In this document: one piece after another, positions 4,759-7,490 of the stretch
Position numbering within the stretch: the stretch's first letter is position 1
How the letters are laid out: each line of letters begins with the position of its first letter
Position numbers and translations under genes: made by a program
The notes under the pieces: generated by a model
Seen by the model: the letters and a program-made list of their open reading frames with translations, nothing else
The model's database searches: none
Told to the model about the DNA's origin: nothing
NCBI GenBank assembly: GCA_016293865.1
Contig: JAEDDG010000053.1
Location: 1 to 7,490 of the forward strand
Length of the DNA stretch: 7,490 bases
Reading direction: 5' to 3'
From: Oscillospiraceae bacterium
Lineage (GTDB): Bacteria > Bacillota > Clostridia > Oscillospirales > Oscillospiraceae

Positions 4759-6141
4759 TCAGACATTGTCCGGTATATGCCGGATGACCTTGCGGTAAAT
4801 CCGCGTCAGAAGCAGCGCGGAAACGGTCAGACTCATGATTTCGGCAATGGGGAATGACCACCAGATGCTCTCCGGCCCGTATGAGGAAGCCAGAATGTAT
4901 GCGGCCGGCAGCAGAACGACCAGCTGACGCATGACGGATACATAGAGGCTGTATACGCCGTTGCCCATCGCCTGGAAGACGGAGCCGCTGATGATGCAGA
5001 AGCCGGCAAAGAGGTAGCTGATGCTGGCCACGCGCAGCGCATGAACGCCGATGGAGAGCATGTTGTCCGAAGCATCAAACAGACGGAGAAGCGGAACCGG
5101 AAAAACGTGGAACAGAATCAGCCCCAGCCACATGAGCGCTGTTGCATAGAGAATGCAGAGCTTTATTGTGGCGATGATCCGGCTGCGCTTGCCCGCGCCG
5201 TAGTTGTAGGCGATGATGGGGACCATGCCGTTATTGATGCCGAAGATCGGCATGAAAAACAGGCTCTGCAGCTTGAAATACACGCCGAAAACAGCGGAAT
5301 ATGTACTGGTGGCGAAGCGCAGCATAATGGAATTCATGCCGAAGTACATGACAGACCCCACCGCCTGCATGATGATGCTGGGGATGCCGACCTTGTAAAT
5401 GCGCCGGATGGTGGGACCGTGCGGCCGGAAGCCCTTCAGCGAACAGTCAATTTCCTTGTTTTTTGCATGGTTGAGGAAGATGGCAAAAATTCCGGCCGCA
5501 ATCTGTCCGGCGACAGTGGCGATGGCCGCGCCGGCCACTTCCAGCCGCGGAAAGCCGAGAAGGCCGAAAATCAGGATCGGGTCAAGTATGATGTTGAGAA
5601 TGGCACCCAGACCCTGGACGAACATGGAGTATACCGTGTGACCCGTGGACTGCAGCAGCCGCTCAAAGACGATCTGCGTATACAGGCCGAAGGAAAAAGT
5701 GGTGACGATGGTCATGTACTGGCGGCCGTATTCAGCAATCACAGGATCATCGGTCTGCACAGAGAAAAAGGCCTTGCTGCAGGTCAGCCCGATAATCAGA
5801 AAGAGAATATAGCTGCACACCGCAAGAAAAAGGCCGTTGCGGGCGGCGCGGTTAGCGGTGATCTGGTCCTTTTCACCCAGCGCCTTGGACAAAATGGCAT
5901 TGATGCCCACGCCGGTGCCTGTGCCGGTGGCAATCAGAAGCGTCTGCACCGGAAACGCCAGGGAGACGGCGGTCAGCGCCTGCTCGGAGATGTAACTGAC
6001 AAAGATACTGTCCACTGTGTTGTACAGCGCCTGCAGGAGCATGGAGATGATCATGGGCGCCGCCATACGGAACAGCAGCCTGTTGACAGGCATGATGCCC
6101 ATTTTGTTTTCGCGCAGCTGTGTGCTTTCCAATTTTTTCAT
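4759..6141 (-). CDS. MATE-family multidrug/cation antiporter
   Basis: This is a complete 460-residue integral membrane protein of the MATE (NorM/MepA/DinF superfamily) group, which exports organic cations or drugs using a Na+ or H+ gradient. The pattern fits twelve membrane helices in two six-helix halves. Family marks are MPVNRLLFRMAAPMIISMLLQALYN (residues 17-41, helix 1), ERLLQSTGH (160-168), ILNIILDPILIFGLLGFPRLEVAGAAIAT (181-209), GINNGMVPIIAYNYGAGKRSR (301-321) and SGSVFQAMGNG (385-395). The substrate cannot be read from sequence. ATG 6141 is taken as the start, but AAAAGGA abuts it directly. An in-frame TTG at codon 4 (6130-6132) lies 8 bases after AAAAGGA and may be the real start; the difference is three residues. 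The gene is convergent with the tail operon and has its own candidate promoter. Confidence 0.93.
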   Translation of the reverse strand: MKKLESTQLRENKMGIMPVNRLLFRMAAPMIISMLLQALYNTVDSIFVSYISEQALTAVSLAFPVQTLLIATGTGTGVGINAILSKALGEKDQITANRAARNGLFLAVCSYILFLIIGLTCSKAFFSVQTDDPVIAEYGRQYMTIVTTFSFGLYTQIVFERLLQSTGHTVYSMFVQGLGAILNIILDPILIFGLLGFPRLEVAGAAIATVAGQIAAGIFAIFLNHAKNKEIDCSLKGFRPHGPTIRRIYKVGIPSIIMQAVGSVMYFGMNSIMLRFATSTYSAVFGVYFKLQSLFFMPIFGINNGMVPIIAYNYGAGKRSRIIATIKLCILYATALMWLGLILFHVFPVPLLRLFDASDNMLSIGVHALRVASISYLFAGFCIISGSVFQAMGNGVYSLYVSVMRQLVVLLPAAYILASSYGPESIWWSFPIAEIMSLTVSALLLTRIYRKVIRHIPDNV

Positions 6142-6172
6142 CCTTTTTTATTATGAATTACAAACATGTGCC

Positions 6173-6201
6173 ATGGTAACATATTTTATTCTGTTATGCA
6201 A
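6173..6201 (-). promoter_or_regulatory. Candidate promoter for the MATE gene
   Basis: Read on the minus strand, TTGCAT (6201-6196) is followed after exactly 17 bases by TACCAT (6178-6173). TG one base upstream of the -10 box gives an extended -10 (TGTTACCAT). Both boxes deviate from consensus (three and four matches of six). Transcription would begin near 6166, leaving a leader of about 25 bases. The area is AT-rich compared with its surroundings. This is pattern matching only. Confidence 0.3.
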
Positions 6202-6352
6202 TGGGAAGCGGCGGCTGGTTTCCTGACGGCTTGCCGGATTTCTGACCGGGTGGATTGTGTCAAAGATCAGACAGCCATGTGTCCGGCGTTGGGCACCGCG
6301 CGCCGGGGAGCCGCCGAAAGGGGCTGCGTGCAGCCGGTGCGGGGAAAAACAG
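6202..6352. other. GC-rich intergenic stretch with self-complementary segments, no gene recognised
   Basis: This part of the gap between the MATE and amidohydrolase genes holds no convincing coding region; the open frames crossing it are extensions of antisense shadows. It contains GCACCG (6293-6298) complementary to CGGTGC (6335-6340). Between them lie a small stem AGCC(G)CC-GAAA-GGGGCT (6309-6325, GAAA tetraloop) and a GGCTG/CAGCC hairpin. These cannot all form at once. I match it to no known RNA family. It may be chance structure in GC-rich DNA. Confidence 0.3.
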
Positions 6353-6384
6353 AAAAGCCGCCGTCCGGCCGGACGGCGGCTTTT
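6353..6384. terminator. Intrinsic terminator of the amidohydrolase gene
   Basis: This is a perfect 32-base palindrome: a GCCGCCGTCC arm on each side of a GGCC centre, flanked by AAAA and TTTT. It starts 16 bases beyond the amidohydrolase stop on the minus strand, where it is followed by TTTTCTGTTTTT. The plus-strand side also has T5, so it works in both directions on paper. It separates the enzyme gene from the downstream MATE gene and implies separate transcripts. Confidence 0.9.
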
Positions 6385-6400
6385 TAAGTTTATGACTGGC

Positions 6401-7453
6401 TTACAGGTTCTTCTGCGCATAGTCCAGAATGGCTGCGCGGGTGGGCGCATCCTGAACATATTCAAGATTGCGGTCAATATAGGCGCGCAGCGCCGCTTTG
6501 TTTATGGGACGGGGAGCGGGGCAGAAACGGCGGAAATTGCCGCTCATGATTTTTTCTGCGTCATCCGGGCAAAGACCGATGCCGCGGATATCCAGATCCC
6601 AGTACCGGAACCGGTCCCCGGTGGTCAGGAAGCGGTACACGGCGCCCAGAAGATCGGGCGCAGCACCCTGGAATTCATCCCGCGTCATATCGGAGCCGAA
6701 TACGATCCGGTCGGCATACTTGCGGAAAAAGGCGTGGTAGGCGTCATAATGCTTTGTGAAGTTGCCGTACATTTCCCGGCCGGGCGTAATGTCCAGCGTC
6801 ACATTCTCATAGGTGTCCAGAAGCTCTGCGGCTCTTTCCGGGAAATCGGACAGGAAAAAGAAATGGGCGAAGGAGACGCGCAGCTTCGGATGGCGCTGCA
6901 GCACGGCGTATACCTGGCGGTAGAGCTCGTCATTGGTTACATAGGAGCCATCGCCGTAGAACCAGCCGTTTTCAAAGGCAAAGGCAGGTGCGCGGTCCTT
7001 GTCCCAGAATTCCTCCGGGTCGCAGGAATGCCAGACGATGTGCTTGCCGTGGGACTCAAGATAGGCGAAGTACGGCTCATAAATCGGGTCATCCATGGGC
7101 ATGCAGGTGTTTTTCTGGTAGGTCGGCTTCGTCTCCAGCATTTTCATGCCGTCAAATCCGATCTGATCCAGCTCGGCTGCCTGCGCGGCAAAATCCCACC
7201 CGTCAGGTACCGGCGCTTTGACCGGGAACTCAGGGTAAATAATCGCACTGTGCGCGTAGAAATGCGGATCCTCCAGCTTGATGATGGCGCCGAGAATGTT
7301 GCAGACCGGATCCATTGCGCGCTCGTTTGTACAGGCGATGTTGACATTTTCATAACCGAAGCGCCGGCGGTAATTCAGCATGTATTCCATGTCCGGCCAG
7401 GTTGTCATATGTACGTGCGAATCGATGGCTTTGACACTGAAAAAGTTTGACAT
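6401..7453 (-). CDS. Metal-dependent hydrolase, amidohydrolase-2 family
   Basis: This is a complete 350-residue cytosolic enzyme of the amidohydrolase-2 (ACMSD-like TIM-barrel) family, which hydrolyses or decarboxylates small acids and amides using a bound metal. The expected ligands are all visible: His-x-His at 13 and 15 (IDSHVHM), His 142 (IVWHSCDPEE), His 197 (VSFAHFFF) and the catalytic Asp 255 (IVFGSDM). Lys 104 (FDGMKMLE) lies on a strand where the family often has a conserved residue. GNFRRF (305-310) near the end matches the family's final helix. The substrate is unknown and cannot be inferred from the neighbours. ATG 7453 is supported by AGGAGG (7464-7459 on this strand) 5 bases upstream. 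No signal peptide is seen. The gene has its own terminator; its promoter lies outside the window. Confidence 0.9.
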   Translation of the reverse strand: MSNFFSVKAIDSHVHMTTWPDMEYMLNYRRRFGYENVNIACTNERAMDPVCNILGAIIKLEDPHFYAHSAIIYPEFPVKAPVPDGWDFAAQAAELDQIGFDGMKMLETKPTYQKNTCMPMDDPIYEPYFAYLESHGKHIVWHSCDPEEFWDKDRAPAFAFENGWFYGDGSYVTNDELYRQVYAVLQRHPKLRVSFAHFFFLSDFPERAAELLDTYENVTLDITPGREMYGNFTKHYDAYHAFFRKYADRIVFGSDMTRDEFQGAAPDLLGAVYRFLTTGDRFRYWDLDIRGIGLCPDDAEKIMSGNFRRFCPAPRPINKAALRAYIDRNLEYVQDAPTRAAILDYAQKNL

Positions 7454-7490
7454 AGCAGCCTCCTGTGTCCGAATGTTGACGGATTTTCCG

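Noticed and set aside
3416..4861. 481-codon open frame on the minus strand across the XkdU-like and lipoprotein genes
   Set aside because: It runs through a perfect terminator and into the MATE gene on the same strand in another frame, is rich in Arg, Pro and Ser as shadows are, and opposes well-supported genes.
5041..6156. 371-codon plus-strand frame antisense to the MATE gene
   Set aside because: The minus-strand product is an unmistakable 12-helix transporter. The antisense product is hydrophilic, rich in His, Asp and Gly, and has no start signal.
6258..6263. Perfect -35 box TTGACA on the minus strand upstream of the MATE gene
   Set aside because: At spacings of 15 to 18 bases no sequence resembles a -10 box (AAATCC, AATCCG and similar), so it was not called a promoter.
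6286..6300. T-box-like TTGGGCACCGCG followed by a strong terminator
   Set aside because: The core differs from the T-box consensus by an extra base, no stem I or specifier loop is seen, and no plus-strand gene follows the terminator for it to control.
6257..7450. 397-codon plus-strand frame antisense to the amidohydrolase
   Set aside because: It crosses the terminator palindrome and opposes an enzyme with all metal ligands in place; no ribosome site precedes it.
1..7490. CRISPR array, tRNA, rRNA, insertion sequence or attachment-site repeats
   Set aside because: No regularly spaced direct repeats, cloverleaf sequences, transposase frames or paired direct repeats flanking the tail-linked region were seen by reading; the left boundary of the cluster is outside the window.

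Overview
The window looks like chromosome from a GC-rich anaerobic Firmicute, most likely a gut Clostridia member (Lachnospiraceae or Oscillospiraceae type). This is inferred from a G+C content of roughly 60% by eye, strong AGGAGG-type ribosome sites, GTG starts, a lipoprotein with a Gram-positive style lipobox, and PBSX/diffocin-like tail genes. No taxonomic marker gene is present, so the assignment is tentative.

Region 1 (1 to about 4114, + strand) is the distal half of a contractile-tail (myovirus-type) morphogenesis operon. It starts with the C-terminal end of a gene that by synteny is probably the tape measure. Then come a gpU-like/LysM protein (XkdP-like), a gpD/XkdQ-like hub protein, a gpV/Mu gp45-like spike, a gpW/gp25-like wedge protein, a baseplate J protein (gpJ/XkdT-like) and a gpI/XkdU-like (DUF2313) protein. 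The order matches P2 (T-U-D-V-W-J-I) and Bacillus PBSX (xkdO-P-Q-...-S-T-U). The genes overlap or nearly abut, so they are probably translationally coupled on one transcript. Together they would build the tube end, hub, spike and wedges of a baseplate. Head, sheath, tube, integrase and lysis genes are not in view.

Region 2 (4115 to 4745) holds a short gap with a hairpin, a small lipoprotein gene on the same strand with a very good ribosome site, and a near-perfect bidirectional terminator. No tail fibre, chaperone, holin or endolysin follows the last baseplate gene, which is where they normally lie. The cluster therefore ends abruptly, which would fit a domesticated tail (tailocin or injection-type device), a decayed prophage edge, or fibres encoded elsewhere.

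Region 3 (4759 to 7490, - strand) looks like ordinary host chromosome: a complete 12-helix MATE-family transporter and, upstream of it with its own terminator, a metal-dependent amidohydrolase-2 family enzyme. The 259 bp between them hold a candidate promoter for the transporter, the enzyme's terminator and a GC-rich self-complementary stretch.

Most notable points: the baseplate J gene has no ATG/GTG/TTG where its family starts and its ribosome site points; an ACG codon sits there instead. The spike ends in six tandem x-hydrophobic-x-hydrophobic-x-Gly hexapeptides but lacks the usual His-x-His tip. A lipoprotein occupies the usual tail-fibre position.
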